From contig NZ_GG697169.2 in NCBI RefSeq assembly GCF_000161835.1, positions 667,852 to 731,851 of the forward strand: a stretch of 64,000 nt of DNA, given 5' to 3'. The DNA is from Thalassobium sp. R2A62. GTDB lineage: Bacteria > Pseudomonadota > Alphaproteobacteria > Rhodobacterales > Rhodobacteraceae. This document shows, piece by piece, positions 17,751-27,400 of this stretch. The position numbers were made by a program, and so were the translations under genes. The notes beneath the pieces are model-generated. The model saw nothing but the letters and a program-made list of their open reading frames with translations, did not search any database and was not told the origin of the DNA. The stretch's first letter is position 1. Every line of letters starts with the position of its first letter.

Positions 17751-19313
17751 ATGGATATGCCCTCTCTCGAACGCCTTCTCATCATTGATTTTGGCAGCCA
17801 AGTGACGCAGCTCATTGCGCGTCGTTTGCGCGAATTGAACGTCTATTGCGAAATTCACCCGTTTCAAAATGTGACCGATGCCTTTCTGGCTGATTTCGCA
17901 CCCAAAGCGGTTATTTTTTCGGGTGGCCCCGCCTCTGTGATCGACGAAGGTTCGCCTCGCCCGCCAGAATCTGTCTTTGATTTAGGCGTTCCGATCCTTG
18001 GCATCTGTTATGGCCAACAGGTTATGATGGAATGTTTGGGCGGTAAGGTTGAGCGTGGGCATGGAACAGCTGAATTTGGTCGCGCCTTTGTGACGCCGAC
18101 GGATGATCAGGTCGACCTACTCAAAGGGTGGTTCCTCGAGGACAAAGAACAAGTCTGGATGAGCCACGGCGATCACGTGGCTGCGATCGCGCCGGGGTTC
18201 GAGGTCTACGGAACATCGCCCAATGCGCCTTTTGCTATCACAGCTGATACGTCGCGCAATTTCTATGCGGTACAGTTCCACCCCGAAGTACACCACACCC
18301 CTAACGGTGCGGCACTCTACGAGAATTTTATCAAATTGGCCGGTCTGACTGGCGATTGGACGATGGGTGCCTACCGTGAACAGGCCATTGATGCGATCCG
18401 CGAACAGGTTGGCAACAAACAAGTTATTTGTGGTTTGTCTGGTGGTGTGGACAGTTCTGTCGCCGCAGTTCTGCTGCACGAGGCGATTGGCGATCAGTTG
18501 ACCTGTGTCTTCGTGGATCACGGTTTGCTGCGCAAGGGTGAAGCGGACGAAGTCGTTACAATGTTCCGCGACAACTATAACATGAAGCTCATCCACGCTG
18601 ACGAGCAGGATTTGTTCCTTGGTGAGTTGGACGGACAATCAGATCCAGAAACCAAACGTAAAATCATCGGCAAGCTCTTCATTGATGTTTTTCAAAAATA
18701 CGCCAACGAAATTGACGGTGCTGAATTTCTGGCCCAAGGCACGTTGTATCCAGACGTGATTGAGAGTGTCTCGTTCAGCGGTGGCCCGTCCGCCACGATC
18801 AAATCGCACCACAATGTGGGTGGCCTGCCTGAAAAGATGGGTCTGAAGCTGGTCGAGCCGCTGCGTGAGTTGTTCAAAGACGAGGTGCGCGCGTTGGGCC
18901 GAGAGCTGGGCCTGCCTGCCTCCTTTATTGGACGGCACCCCTTCCCTGGTCCGGGTCTTGCGATCCGTTGTCCGGGCGAGATTACGCGCCAAAAGCTGGA
19001 TATTCTGCGAGAAGCTGATGCGGTCTACATCGACCAAATCCGTAAACATGGTCTCTATGATGAAATCTGGCAGGCCTTTGTTGCGATCTTGCCTGTTAGG
19101 ACCGTGGGCGTGATGGGCGATGGCCGCACATACGATTTTGCCTGTGCGTTGCGCGCGGTGACGTCGGTGGACGGCATGACAGCGGACTACTACCCGTTCA
19201 GCCATGAATTTCTGGGTGAAACAGCAACCAGAATCATCAACGAAGTCCCTGGCATTAACAGAGTGACCTATGACATCACCTCTAAACCTCCAGGGACGAT
19301 TGAGTGGGAGTAA
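17751..19313 (+). CDS. guaA: GMP synthase (glutamine-hydrolysing)
   Basis: A 520-residue enzyme that converts XMP to GMP. The N-terminal glutamine amidotransferase carries Cys86 in GICYGQQ and His in VQFHPEV. The ATP pyrophosphatase domain has [10 protein letters not shown], and the C-terminal dimerisation domain ends in PPGTIEWE as usual. An ideal AGGAGG lies seven bases before the ATG at 17751. A second ATG two codons in is less well spaced. Confidence 0.98.
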   Translation: MDMPSLERLLIIDFGSQVTQLIARRLRELNVYCEIHPFQNVTDAFLADFAPKAVIFSGGPASVIDEGSPRPPESVFDLGVPILGICYGQQVMMECLGGKVERGHGTAEFGRAFVTPTDDQVDLLKGWFLEDKEQVWMSHGDHVAAIAPGFEVYGTSPNAPFAITADTSRNFYAVQFHPEVHHTPNGAALYENFIKLAGLTGDWTMGAYREQAIDAIREQVGNKQVICGLSGGVDSSVAAVLLHEAIGDQLTCVFVDHGLLRKGEADEVVTMFRDNYNMKLIHADEQDLFLGELDGQSDPETKRKIIGKLFIDVFQKYANEIDGAEFLAQGTLYPDVIESVSFSGGPSATIKSHHNVGGLPEKMGLKLVEPLRELFKDEVRALGRELGLPASFIGRHPFPGPGLAIRCPGEITRQKLDILREADAVYIDQIRKHGLYDEIWQAFVAILPVRTVGVMGDGRTYDFACALRAVTSVDGMTADYYPFSHEFLGETATRIINEVPGINRVTYDITSKPPGTIEWE

Positions 19314-19434
19314 TTCCTGCCTGGGTTGAAAATACCTCCGAAACATTGACTGAAACAGAGAGCGCTTGCATAGAACTGCCTGTTAACGATTGTTCATTGA
19401 TTTCCGATATTCATTTCTAGCCTCGGCATTAAAT

Positions 19435-19602
19435 ATGACATTGCGCCTATTTAAGTGTTCGGCTTGCGGGCACCGGATGCGTTTTTTGGGAACGCGGTGC
19501 AACAATCGCTATCAACCAAAGCTCTTGCACCAAAATCCTGCGACGCTTCTTTTTCTTGTCTGGTTCGCTTTTATGGCGGGCCTAATTTTTTTCTCGGTCT
19601 AA
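19435..19602 (+). CDS. Small zinc-ribbon membrane protein (hypothetical)
   Basis: A possible 55-residue protein. The N-terminal half has CSACG and a third cysteine in GTRCNNRY, like a half zinc ribbon, and the C-terminal half is one hydrophobic helix (LLFLVWFAFMAGLIFF). I chose the ATG at 19435 rather than the upstream one at 19390, because the motif begins close to it. No clear ribosome site is visible, and one expected cysteine seems absent. The gene may be real or degraded. Confidence 0.45.
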   Translation: MTLRLFKCSACGHRMRFLGTRCNNRYQPKLLHQNPATLLFLVWFAFMAGLIFFSV

Positions 19603-19649
19603 TCTCTTTGCCTGTTGGCATGGCAATACGTTCATTTCTTTCGTAAACC

Positions 19650-20018
19650 ATGCTTATGAAATTTCTATCCGCCCTCGTCTTCGCCTGCGGTGTCCAAGCT
19701 GCTGCCGCGCAAGATTTGCCGCCCTTGGCCTGTGAAGGGCGCGAGGGAAACTGGACGTTGACCATAGTGGGCCCCGCGGCTCAGCTAACTCTGGGAGACG
19801 TGTTCGAGTTGCAAGTCGCACAAGAAACACGCCCAGAGAATAGCCCATGGCCTATCGTGCAAACACTCGTGGGCAATAGACAGACGGCAATCTCCTTGGT
19901 CACCCAACGCCTCTGTTCGAGCCACTTTGTGACATCCTACCCATTTGAAATCACCCTTTTGACACAACGCGGCGAGACACCTCTGGTTCTGACCGGTTGC
20001 TGTACTCTGGCTGAATGA
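19650..20018 (+). CDS. Predicted secreted periplasmic protein, unknown function
   Basis: A 122-residue protein. A signal peptide is clear: basic start, hydrophobic core, AAAA before QDLPP, giving a cleavage site near residue 20. The mature part is small and beta-rich, with GNWTLTIVG early and a CC pair near the end (LTGCCTLAE). The four mature cysteines could form disulfides. The stop overlaps the start of the EamA transporter gene by four bases, so the two are probably co-expressed. I do not recognise the family with certainty. Confidence 0.62.
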   Translation: MLMKFLSALVFACGVQAAAAQDLPPLACEGREGNWTLTIVGPAAQLTLGDVFELQVAQETRPENSPWPIVQTLVGNRQTAISLVTQRLCSSHFVTSYPFEITLLTQRGETPLVLTGCCTLAE

Positions 20019-20875
20019 ACCCGGTCTTTGCAGCGGCTCTATGGATGTTGGGTGCGATCCTTGCCTTTACATCGATGGCTGTTGCTGGTCGGGCCGTGAG
20101 CTTCGAGCTTGATACATTCGAGATCATGCTGTTTCGCAGCCTGACCGGTATCGTGATCGTCCTATGTATTGGCGCCTATGCAGGCACTCTGAAACAAGTC
20201 CGACAGGACCGGTTGCAGATGCACTTTATTCGCAACCTTGCGCATTTCATCGGTCAAAACCTGTGGTTCTTTGCAATCATTGTCGTCCCGTTGGCCCAAG
20301 TCTTTGCCCTCGAGTTCACTGGACCGCTGTGGGTGATGGTCTTTACGCCATTGCTGTTGTCCGAACGACTTACATGGCAAAACATTCTGGCGGGTGCCAT
20401 TGGCTTTGTTGGTATTTTGGTCGTGACCCGCCCCAATCCAGATACACTGAGCTGGGGCATTGGGGCTGCAGCCCTTGCCGCGGTGTTCTTTGCTCTGACG
20501 GCTGTCCTGACCAGAAAGCTGACCCGGGATCAGAGCATAACATGCATCATGCTGTGGCTTACAGTGATGCAAGCTGTCTTTGGCCTGATCTGTGCAGGCT
20601 ATGATGGGGACATCGCTCTACCCACCGCCGCCACATTGCCGTGGATCCTGTTGATTGGCTGTGCAGGTCTGACGGCCCACTTTTGCCTTACCAAGGCATT
20701 GGGGCTCGCGCCTGCAACTGTTGTCATGCCGATCGACTTTGCACGGCTGCCCGTTATCGCGATCATCGGGCTGCTGGTCTATTCAGAGCCTCTAGAATGG
20801 GCAGTGATGTTAGGTGCTATTTTGATCTTTCTGGCCAACTATCTGAACGTCTGGTCGGCCGCAAAACGTGCGTGA
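20015..20875 (+). CDS. EamA/DMT-family transporter
   Basis: A 286-residue inner-membrane protein with about ten hydrophobic helices and the two-fold EamA repeat of the drug/metabolite transporter superfamily (RhaT/RarD-like). The FALEFTGPLWVMVFTPLLLSE segment near residue 90-110 is characteristic. The substrate cannot be told. It overlaps the preceding secreted-protein gene. Confidence 0.87.
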   Translation: MNPVFAAALWMLGAILAFTSMAVAGRAVSFELDTFEIMLFRSLTGIVIVLCIGAYAGTLKQVRQDRLQMHFIRNLAHFIGQNLWFFAIIVVPLAQVFALEFTGPLWVMVFTPLLLSERLTWQNILAGAIGFVGILVVTRPNPDTLSWGIGAAALAAVFFALTAVLTRKLTRDQSITCIMLWLTVMQAVFGLICAGYDGDIALPTAATLPWILLIGCAGLTAHFCLTKALGLAPATVVMPIDFARLPVIAIIGLLVYSEPLEWAVMLGAILIFLANYLNVWSAAKRA

Positions 20876-20997
20876 CAATTCTGTGACGCTGGACTGTCCA
20901 AGATTTTTCTGACGTCGCGTCATTAATTGCCTGAAAACTTATACTCTTCATCGGCTGAGTGCACAAGAATTGACCACTCACGTGACAGGGATATGGA

Positions 20998-22021
20998 ATG
21001 ACACGCTTTTTGACAACAGGTGCAGCGCTTTTGCTCACCACATCAATTGCTCATGCTGGTGGCATCGACCGCTCGGGTCAGAGCATCACAGCGATCTTCG
21101 AAGACGGCGACTACGCTGAGTTCAGCTTTGGCATGGTTATGCCTGAGGTGTCCGGTGAAGTTGGTTTGTTTGATCTTGGCAATATCGCGCCAGATTACAC
21201 CAGCCTCGGCTTCGCGGTAAAAACTGACATTAACGATCAGCTCCCGCTTGGCCTGATCATTGATCAACCATACGGCGCAAATGTCGAATACACAGAATTT
21301 CCAGCTGCTGGAGCTGGCGCGACGGTTGGTTGAATCGACTGGTATTACTGCCCTTGCCCGCTACAAACTGAACGATAACTTCAGCATCCACGGTGGTGCC
21401 CGCGTTGTTAGTGCGAATGGTGAATACTCTACGGCCGGTGGCGCTTACGAATCCGTTTACTCAAGCGGTTCTGCCGCGGGCTACGTTTTGGGTGCGGCGT
21501 ATGAAATTCCAGACATCGCTCTGTGGGTTGCCGTAACCTATTCAAGCGCAATGGATTTCGAATTGGATGGGAGCAATGGCGATTTCAGTGCAAACTTGCC
21601 AGAAAGCATCAATCTTGATTTTCAAACGGGTATCGCGGCGGACACACTCTTGTTCGGTTCCATCCGTTATGTTGCTTGGGACGGCGTAACATTGACCGAT
21701 AGTGATGAAGGTGATCTGGTTGCCTACACAGACGACGTGATCACTTATAACATTGATGTTGGTCGTCGCTTGTCCGAGCAGTTGGCGGTTTCCGCGTCCA
21801 TTGGTCACGAGAAATCAACTGGGGAGCTGACTGGCAACCTCGGTCCGACCGATGGTTTCACAAGCCTGTCCATTGGCGCAGCCTACACAATGGACACCGG
21901 CGTCGAGCTTTCGGGCGGTGTGCGTTTTGTAAGAGTTGGTGATGCGACAACGAGAGCCGGCTTTGAGTTTGCAGACAACTCGGTCGTTGGTGTTGGTTTC
22001 AAGGTTGGCTACAACTTCTAA
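20998..22021 (+). pseudogene. FadL/OmpP1-type outer membrane protein with a frameshift
   Basis: The first 111 codons encode a signal peptide (MTRFLTTGAALLLTTSIAHA) and the FadL-like N-terminus (GGIDRSGQSITAIFEDGDY) and end at a TGA at 21331. The rest continues in another frame from about 21330 (VESTGITALARYKL) to 22021 and ends in VGFKVGYNF, a typical beta-barrel C-terminal phenylalanine signal. Adding one base near 21331 joins the two as one protein of about 341 residues, normal for the short Rhodobacterales FadL group that imports hydrophobic compounds. The indel is either real inactivation or a sequence error. Confidence 0.82.
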
Positions 22022-22040
22022 ACCATTATAAATAGGCCTG

Positions 22041-22069
22041 AAAACCCCGTCCTTTGTGGCGGGGTTTTA
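22041..22069 (+). terminator. Rho-independent terminator after the FadL-type gene
   Basis: AAAACCCCG pairs with CGGGGTTTT around a ten-base loop; the T-run forms the end of the stem. It stands 20 bases after the porin stop codon. Confidence 0.8.
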
Positions 22070-22122
22070 TGTTGCGCAGGTTTCGGGTCGCTACTGCTGG
22101 GGAACCGCGCTAAGCGTCCTTC

Positions 22123-23025
22123 ATGAACACTCAAAAACAGATGTCGACCCAAGCATGGGCTGAACTGCTCCTACTCTCTTTGATTTGGGGCGGGATATTT
22201 CTGTCAGTCCGAATTGCTCTTGATGAGATTGGGCCGCTGACGGCAGTTGCTAACCGCGTGGCTTGGGCCGCCCTTTTGCTTTGGGTTGTCGTCTTGGTTG
22301 GTCGTGTGCAGATACCGCAGTCGCCAAAGGTTTGGATCGGCTTTGTTGGAATGGGGCTCTTGAACAATGTCATCCCGTTTTCACTACAGGCTTGGGGGCA
22401 GCTCTATATCGAAAGCGGCCTGACCTCGATTTTGAACGCTGGTACGGCGGTGTTTGGTGTTCTGGTCGCTGCTATTTTCCTAGCTGACGAACGGTTGACC
22501 CGCCGCAAGGCAATCGGCGTCGCCTTTGGGTTTGCGGGTGTCATTACGGCAATCGGGTTTGGCGCTTTGGCGTCGTTTGACTTGCGCTCGATGGGGCAGC
22601 TCGCAGTGATCGCCTCGACAATTTCCTATGCATTCGCAGGCGTCTGGGCGCGCAAGATGTTGGCAGGTGTTCCACCTGTTATGGCCGCTTGCGGTATGCT
22701 CACAGCCTCAAGCGTGATTGCCCTACCTCTTGCGTGGACCGTCGAAGGGCCACTGACCCTCGCGCTAAGCCCGACCACATGGGCCGCAATCGCCTTTTAT
22801 GCCGTCGTGGCCACTGCTGGTGCTTATTTGCTGTTCTACCGCGTCCTAGACATGGCCGGTGCTGCAAACCTTATGCTCTGCACATTGTTGATCGCGCCAG
22901 TGGCGATTGTTCTTGGCACTGTTGTGCTTGGCGAAGAGCTTCCGCTGCGCGCGTATGGCGGTTTTGCGTTGATCGGAATGGGTTTGATTATCCTTGATGG
23001 ACGGTTGATCAAAAGATTCCTCTAG
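22123..23025 (+). CDS. EamA/DMT-family transporter
   Basis: A 300-residue membrane protein with about ten helices in two EamA repeats. SLIWGGIFLSVRIAL at the start and the second repeat after residue 150 (ASTISYAFAGVWARKM) are typical. It differs clearly from the DMT protein at 20.0-20.9 kb, so they are not a recent duplication. It follows the porin terminator and has its own promoter region of about 50 bases. The substrate is unknown. Confidence 0.88.
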   Translation: MNTQKQMSTQAWAELLLLSLIWGGIFLSVRIALDEIGPLTAVANRVAWAALLLWVVVLVGRVQIPQSPKVWIGFVGMGLLNNVIPFSLQAWGQLYIESGLTSILNAGTAVFGVLVAAIFLADERLTRRKAIGVAFGFAGVITAIGFGALASFDLRSMGQLAVIASTISYAFAGVWARKMLAGVPPVMAACGMLTASSVIALPLAWTVEGPLTLALSPTTWAAIAFYAVVATAGAYLLFYRVLDMAGAANLMLCTLLIAPVAIVLGTVVLGEELPLRAYGGFALIGMGLIILDGRLIKRFL

Positions 23026-23057
23026 AACGGAACCGTTTTGCCCGTTAGCAACAGACT

Positions 23058-23918
23058 ATGAGCTATAAATCCGCAGATGATTGGCGTAAAAGCCGCCACA
23101 AACGTGTCCTCTTGTTGGGGATGTCCGGCCTTGGAAAGACACATGTGTCCAACATGCTGCGCGCCCAAGGGGACTGGTTCCACTACAGCGTCGACTACCG
23201 GATTGGCACGCGGTACATGGGCGAACTGATCGCTGACAACGCCAAGCACGAAGCGATGAAGGTTCCGTTCCTGCGCGAAATGCTAATGAGTGATAGCATC
23301 TACATCGCGTCGAACATCACATTTGAAAATCTGGCACCGCTTTCGGCGTACTTGGGCAAACCGGGTGATCCTGAATTGGGCGGTCTGTCGATCGACGAAT
23401 ATAGACGCCGTCAGGACCAACATCGGGCCGCAGAAATCAGCGCGCTGTTAGACACCCCTCATTTCATGGACCGTGCTCAGGCGATCTACGGGTATGATCA
23501 TTTCGTTTGCGATACAGGTGGATCCATTTGCGAAGTCGTTGACCCGTCGAACAAGAACGACGAGGTCTTGAACACGCTTTCCAACGATCTTTTGATCGTG
23601 TGGATCGAAGGGTCCGATGCACATGCAGCCGAGCTTGCCAGACGTTTTGATCTGGCGCCCAAGCCGATGTATTATCAGCCTGAATTCCTCGAAGCTGCGT
23701 GGGCTGAATATCTCAACAATAACAAGGTGTCCGAAGGCGACGTTAATCCTGATGATTTTGTTCGTTGGACCTATAGCCGTGCGCTCGCGCATCGCGCACC
23801 GCTCTATCGTGAGATCGCGCAATGGGGCGTGGCGGTTCAGGCGCACGATATAGCGCAAGTTAAATCGGCAGGTGCCTTTGAGGCGCTGATAGCCTCGACT
23901 CTTGAGATGCGAGGCTGA
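23058..23918 (+). CDS. P-loop ATPase/kinase-like protein, unknown role
   Basis: A 286-residue soluble protein. A Walker A motif, LLGMSGLGKTH, lies at residues 19-29 and is followed by VSNMLRAQGDWFHYSVDYRIG, reminiscent of small-molecule kinases of the shikimate/gluconate kinase type. A DTGGSICE segment in the middle and an all-helical C-terminal part follow. Such ATPases lie near metA in several Rhodobacterales, but the substrate is unknown to me. It follows the transporter gene by 32 bases on the same strand. Confidence 0.7.
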   Translation: MSYKSADDWRKSRHKRVLLLGMSGLGKTHVSNMLRAQGDWFHYSVDYRIGTRYMGELIADNAKHEAMKVPFLREMLMSDSIYIASNITFENLAPLSAYLGKPGDPELGGLSIDEYRRRQDQHRAAEISALLDTPHFMDRAQAIYGYDHFVCDTGGSICEVVDPSNKNDEVLNTLSNDLLIVWIEGSDAHAAELARRFDLAPKPMYYQPEFLEAAWAEYLNNNKVSEGDVNPDDFVRWTYSRALAHRAPLYREIAQWGVAVQAHDIAQVKSAGAFEALIASTLEMRG

Positions 23919-23959
23919 GACCTCTATCTACCCTGTCTCAAGTCCAAGGACGCTGATCT

Positions 23960-24877
23960 ATGCCGATTAAATTACCATCCTCATTGCCTGCTTTTGATAT
24001 CCTTGACCGTGAGGGTGTCATGGTTATGGCTGATCGCGAAGCATCCCGTCAGGATATCCGGCCTTTGCGGATCGCACTCTTGAACCTGATGCCTAAAAAG
24101 ATCCAAACAGAGACCCAGTTTGCGCGTCTGATCGGTGCCACGCCTCTGCAAATCGAGCTGACCTTGGTCCGCATGTCGGAACATCAGACGAAAAATACGT
24201 CGGCCGAACATATGGATGCGTTCTACAAGAGCTTTGCCGAGGTGAAGGACCAAAAGTTTGATGGTCTGATCATCACGGGCGCCCCGATCGAACATCTGCC
24301 ATTCCAAGAAGTGACTTATTGGGAAGAGTTGTGCGAAGTCTTTGAGTGGACTCAAACGAATGTGCATTCGACGTTTGGCGTTTGTTGGGGTGGCATGGCC
24401 ATGATCAACTATTTTCACGACGTGAAGAAACACATCCTAGACGCCAAAGTATTCGGCTGTTTCCGGCATGATAATCTCGCTCCGGCTTCGCCATTTTTGC
24501 GCGGGTTTTCTGACGATTGCGTCATCCCAGTCAGCCGATGGACAGAAATGCGCCAAAACGAGATTGAAGCAGCACAGGGTTTGAAGACGCTCATCAACTC
24601 GCCATTGGCGGGCCCTGCTCTGGTCGAAGATCCAGATCACCGTGCGCTCTATATCTTTAACCACTTTGAATATGACAGCAGCACACTCAAAGAAGAGTAT
24701 GATCGCGATGTCGACGCTGGGACGTCCATCAATGTTCCCAGCAACTATTATCCGAATGATGACCCAACGTTAAAACCCCAGAACCGGTGGAGAAGCCACG
24801 CGCACCTCCTATATGGTAACTGGTTAAACGAGATTTATCAGACGACGCCTTATGACATCACGCAGATCGGTGCTTAG
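23960..24877 (+). CDS. metA: Homoserine O-acyltransferase (MetA type)
   Basis: A 305-residue enzyme that acylates homoserine for methionine synthesis. Cys142 in [10 protein letters not shown] is the nucleophile. His in YIFNHFEYD and the following Glu complete the triad. Whether acetyl- or succinyl-CoA is used cannot be told by eye; many alphaproteobacterial MetA proteins use acetyl-CoA. There are only 41 bases to the gene upstream, too few for a SAM-II riboswitch. The next gene begins 26 bases before its stop. Confidence 0.94.
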   Translation: MPIKLPSSLPAFDILDREGVMVMADREASRQDIRPLRIALLNLMPKKIQTETQFARLIGATPLQIELTLVRMSEHQTKNTSAEHMDAFYKSFAEVKDQKFDGLIITGAPIEHLPFQEVTYWEELCEVFEWTQTNVHSTFGVCWGGMAMINYFHDVKKHILDAKVFGCFRHDNLAPASPFLRGFSDDCVIPVSRWTEMRQNEIEAAQGLKTLINSPLAGPALVEDPDHRALYIFNHFEYDSSTLKEEYDRDVDAGTSINVPSNYYPNDDPTLKPQNRWRSHAHLLYGNWLNEIYQTTPYDITQIGA

Positions 24878-25850
24878 ATTTTTGGGATACGGCAGCGCAG
24901 CTCTTGGAGCAGCGGCATTGTTGACGTCTGGGTGTGCGAGGTTTCGCACAGATCGTGCCGAAGATGACTATCCCCCGATTGGCGAATTTGTCGATGTTGA
25001 TGGCACTCAGGTCCACTACCTGACCAAAGGGACGGGTCCCGATCTCGTCTTGATCCACGGCGCTGGTGGCAATCTACGAGAATTCACATTCGACCTGATG
25101 GACCGGCTGACAGGTAGATACCGTGTGACCGCTTTTGATCGCCCTGGTTTGGGCTACACCGGTCGTGCGCCAGGAATTGACACCCACCCAACCGCAACAG
25201 TTGCCGAAACACCCTTGCAACAAGCACAGCTGTTGCGCAGTGCGTCGGCCGCTCTCGGGCTGGAAGCGCCAATTGTTGTAGGTCACAGTTTTGGTGGTAT
25301 CGTGGGATATGCGTGGGCCGTGTTGGACATGGATGACCCGTCACCCTCATCCGCCAGTGCAGTGGTATCGCTTGCCGGTGTTGCCCTGCCTTGGCCGGGG
25401 GGATTGGGCGCCTATTATACCGTCAACGCTAGCGCCTTTGGTGGCGCTGTTACCGTCCCGTTTCTATCTGCATTTGTACCAGAGAGTGTTGTGACCGACC
25501 GCATTACTGCGACGTTTAAACCGCAGCCCGTACCAGAGGGCTACACCGAACATATCGGCGCACGGCTGACACTGCGGCCAGATACGTTTCGAGCGAATAC
25601 GAGGCAGGTTGCCTATTTGCGGCCTCACGTGGTTGAGCTGTCCAAACGGTATCCCGAATTGACGTTACCGATCGAAATTTTGCACGGCACCGATGACACA
25701 ACTGTGCCGATCGACATCCACAGTGAACGGTTGGTCAAAATCATCCCGTCGGCCAATCTCACTGTTATGCAAGGTGTCGGTCACATGCCACATCATGCGG
25801 ATCCACAAACGACGATCGCGGCTATTGATCGCGCGTTTGCACGCCGGTGA
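24852..25850 (+). CDS. Alpha/beta hydrolase, predicted exported lipoprotein
   Basis: A 332-residue alpha/beta hydrolase. The N-terminus has two arginines, a hydrophobic stretch and LTSGC (Cys28), so a Tat-like or lipoprotein export signal is likely. The catalytic triad is visible: Ser146 in GHSFGG, Asp in HGTDDTTVP and His in [14 protein letters not shown] near residue 70 supplies the oxyanion hole. It overlaps metA by 26 bases but shares no obvious pathway with it. The substrate is unknown. Confidence 0.87.
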   Translation: MTSRRSVLRFLGYGSAALGAAALLTSGCARFRTDRAEDDYPPIGEFVDVDGTQVHYLTKGTGPDLVLIHGAGGNLREFTFDLMDRLTGRYRVTAFDRPGLGYTGRAPGIDTHPTATVAETPLQQAQLLRSASAALGLEAPIVVGHSFGGIVGYAWAVLDMDDPSPSSASAVVSLAGVALPWPGGLGAYYTVNASAFGGAVTVPFLSAFVPESVVTDRITATFKPQPVPEGYTEHIGARLTLRPDTFRANTRQVAYLRPHVVELSKRYPELTLPIEILHGTDDTTVPIDIHSERLVKIIPSANLTVMQGVGHMPHHADPQTTIAAIDRAFARR

Positions 25851-25908
25851 TTGCGTGGGCGGTATCAAACCCCCATACTGCTTCAAAATATAACAAGGAT
25901 TGGATCAT

Positions 25909-26787
25909 ATGGACCTGCCTTTTGATGGTGCCATCAGCGCGTTCTACGACAACGAAGCCCCAGAATGGGTCCGTGATCAGATCAAAAGCGCGAAGAAAAA
26001 TCGCATTCTAAATCCTGATTATCCGTATGACAGCCGTTGGTACAAAGGCGAATACGAAGACACCTTGGCCGCGCTACAGATCGAGTTGGTTCGGCTACAA
26101 GCATGGGTCAAAGAGAGCGGTGCGCGCATTGCTATTGTGTTTGAAGGGCGTGACGCCGCTGGCAAAGGTGGCACGATCAAACGCTTTCGCGAAAACCTAA
26201 GCGCGCGCTCAGCACGCGTCGTGGCCCTGTCCAAACCGACAGATCGTGAACGGGGTGAATGGTATTTTCAACGCTACATCAAAGAACTGCCTGCCGAGGG
26301 TGAAATCACATTCTTTGATCGAAGCTGGTACAACCGCGGCGTTGTTGAACATGTGTTCGGCTTTTGTGAGCCGCAAGAACGCGAGCTGTTTTTCAAACAA
26401 GTAAACCCGTTCGAGCAGATGCTAGTCGAAGACGGCGTGCAACTGTTCAAGATTTGGCTGAACGTTGGTCGGGCTGAGCAGCTACGCCGCTTTAGGGACC
26501 GCGAAAAAGATCCATTGAAACAGTGGAAGCTCAGCGGCATCGACGTCAAAGGGCTTTCTCGTTGGGATCCATACAGTCAAGCAATCGGTGAGACGTTGGC
26601 ACGCAGTCACACCGACGCCGCCCCATGGACCGTTGTGCGCTCGGATGACAAACGGCGTGCACGTGTCGGCGCGATCCAAGCTGTCTTGAGCCAGATCGAC
26701 TATGCCAGAAAGGGCAAGATCGTCAGCGCGCCAGATCCAAAGGTCGTTGGTGGTCCTGATCTGTGGGCGGACGCATCAGGTGCCTAA
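25909..26787 (+). CDS. ppk2: Polyphosphate kinase 2
   Basis: A 292-residue PPK2-family kinase that moves phosphate between polyphosphate and nucleotides. Walker A FEGRDAAGKGG lies at residues 78-88. Walker B FFDRSWYNR and the lid segment rich in Arg/Lys (RRFRDREKDPLKQWK) follow. The ATG at 25909 has AAGGA nine bases upstream; a TTG at 25900 would add three residues. It overlaps the TetR gene by eight bases. An exopolyphosphatase gene lies elsewhere in the window at 56.5 kb. Confidence 0.93.
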   Translation: MDLPFDGAISAFYDNEAPEWVRDQIKSAKKNRILNPDYPYDSRWYKGEYEDTLAALQIELVRLQAWVKESGARIAIVFEGRDAAGKGGTIKRFRENLSARSARVVALSKPTDRERGEWYFQRYIKELPAEGEITFFDRSWYNRGVVEHVFGFCEPQERELFFKQVNPFEQMLVEDGVQLFKIWLNVGRAEQLRRFRDREKDPLKQWKLSGIDVKGLSRWDPYSQAIGETLARSHTDAAPWTVVRSDDKRRARVGAIQAVLSQIDYARKGKIVSAPDPKVVGGPDLWADASGA

Positions 26788-27400
26788 ACGCGGCTATCAC
26801 CATGGCAATTTGCGGACGGCTTTGGTCGATTCCGCACTGGTGTTGATCGAGGAAAAGGGTCCAACAGGTTTTACTCTTTCTGAGGCTGCGAAACGTGCGG
26901 GTGTGACGCCAGCGGCTGTATACCGTCACTTTCAGGGACGCGAAGACCTGATCGCCGAGGCCGCCCGTCAGGGGTATGAGATTTTTGCAGATCTGATGGA
27001 CTATGCTTACGGCAAGGGGCAGCCTTCGGCGATGGCCGCGTTCGAGGCCACAGGACGCGCCTATTTGGCCTTTGCCCGCAAATATCCCGGACACTACGTG
27101 GCTATGTTCGAAAGCGGGATCTCGATCCAACGCACACCGGAACTGAACGCCGTTGCCACGCGCGCAATGGGCGTGTTGGAGAAAGCTGCGACAGAGCTGA
27201 GCCAGCACATTCCAGAAGACCGCCGCCCGCCCCCACAGATGTTCTCAGCTCATATTTGGGCCATGAGCCACGGTGTTGTAGAGCTTTTCGCGCGTGGCAG
27301 TCCCGGAACCAAGAGCCCGTTTCCACCCGAAGACCTGTTAGAGACAGGGATCGGCGTGTATTTACGCGGTCTGGGGTTGATCCCCAGTGACACGAACTAG
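26780..27400 (+). CDS. TetR-family transcription regulator
   Basis: A 206-residue repressor-type protein. It starts with GTG inside the ppk2 end: PKRGYHHGNLRTALVDSALV is the usual start of this TetR group, and TLSEAAKRAGVTPAAVYRHF is the DNA-recognition helix pair. The C-terminal half fits a TetR ligand domain. A longer frame from 26702 is out of family. It is coupled to ppk2 and converges on the ABC transporter genes. The target is unknown. Confidence 0.88.
   Translation: MPKRGYHHGNLRTALVDSALVLIEEKGPTGFTLSEAAKRAGVTPAAVYRHFQGREDLIAEAARQGYEIFADLMDYAYGKGQPSAMAAFEATGRAYLAFARKYPGHYVAMFESGISIQRTPELNAVATRAMGVLEKAATELSQHIPEDRRPPPQMFSAHIWAMSHGVVELFARGSPGTKSPFPPEDLLETGIGVYLRGLGLIPSDTN

Noticed and set aside
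19314-19434. Terminator directly after guaA
   Set aside because: No stable GC-rich hairpin with a T-tract was seen in this stretch.
23919-23959. SAM-II riboswitch before metA
   Set aside because: Only 41 bases separate the genes and the expected conserved pseudoknot bases are absent.
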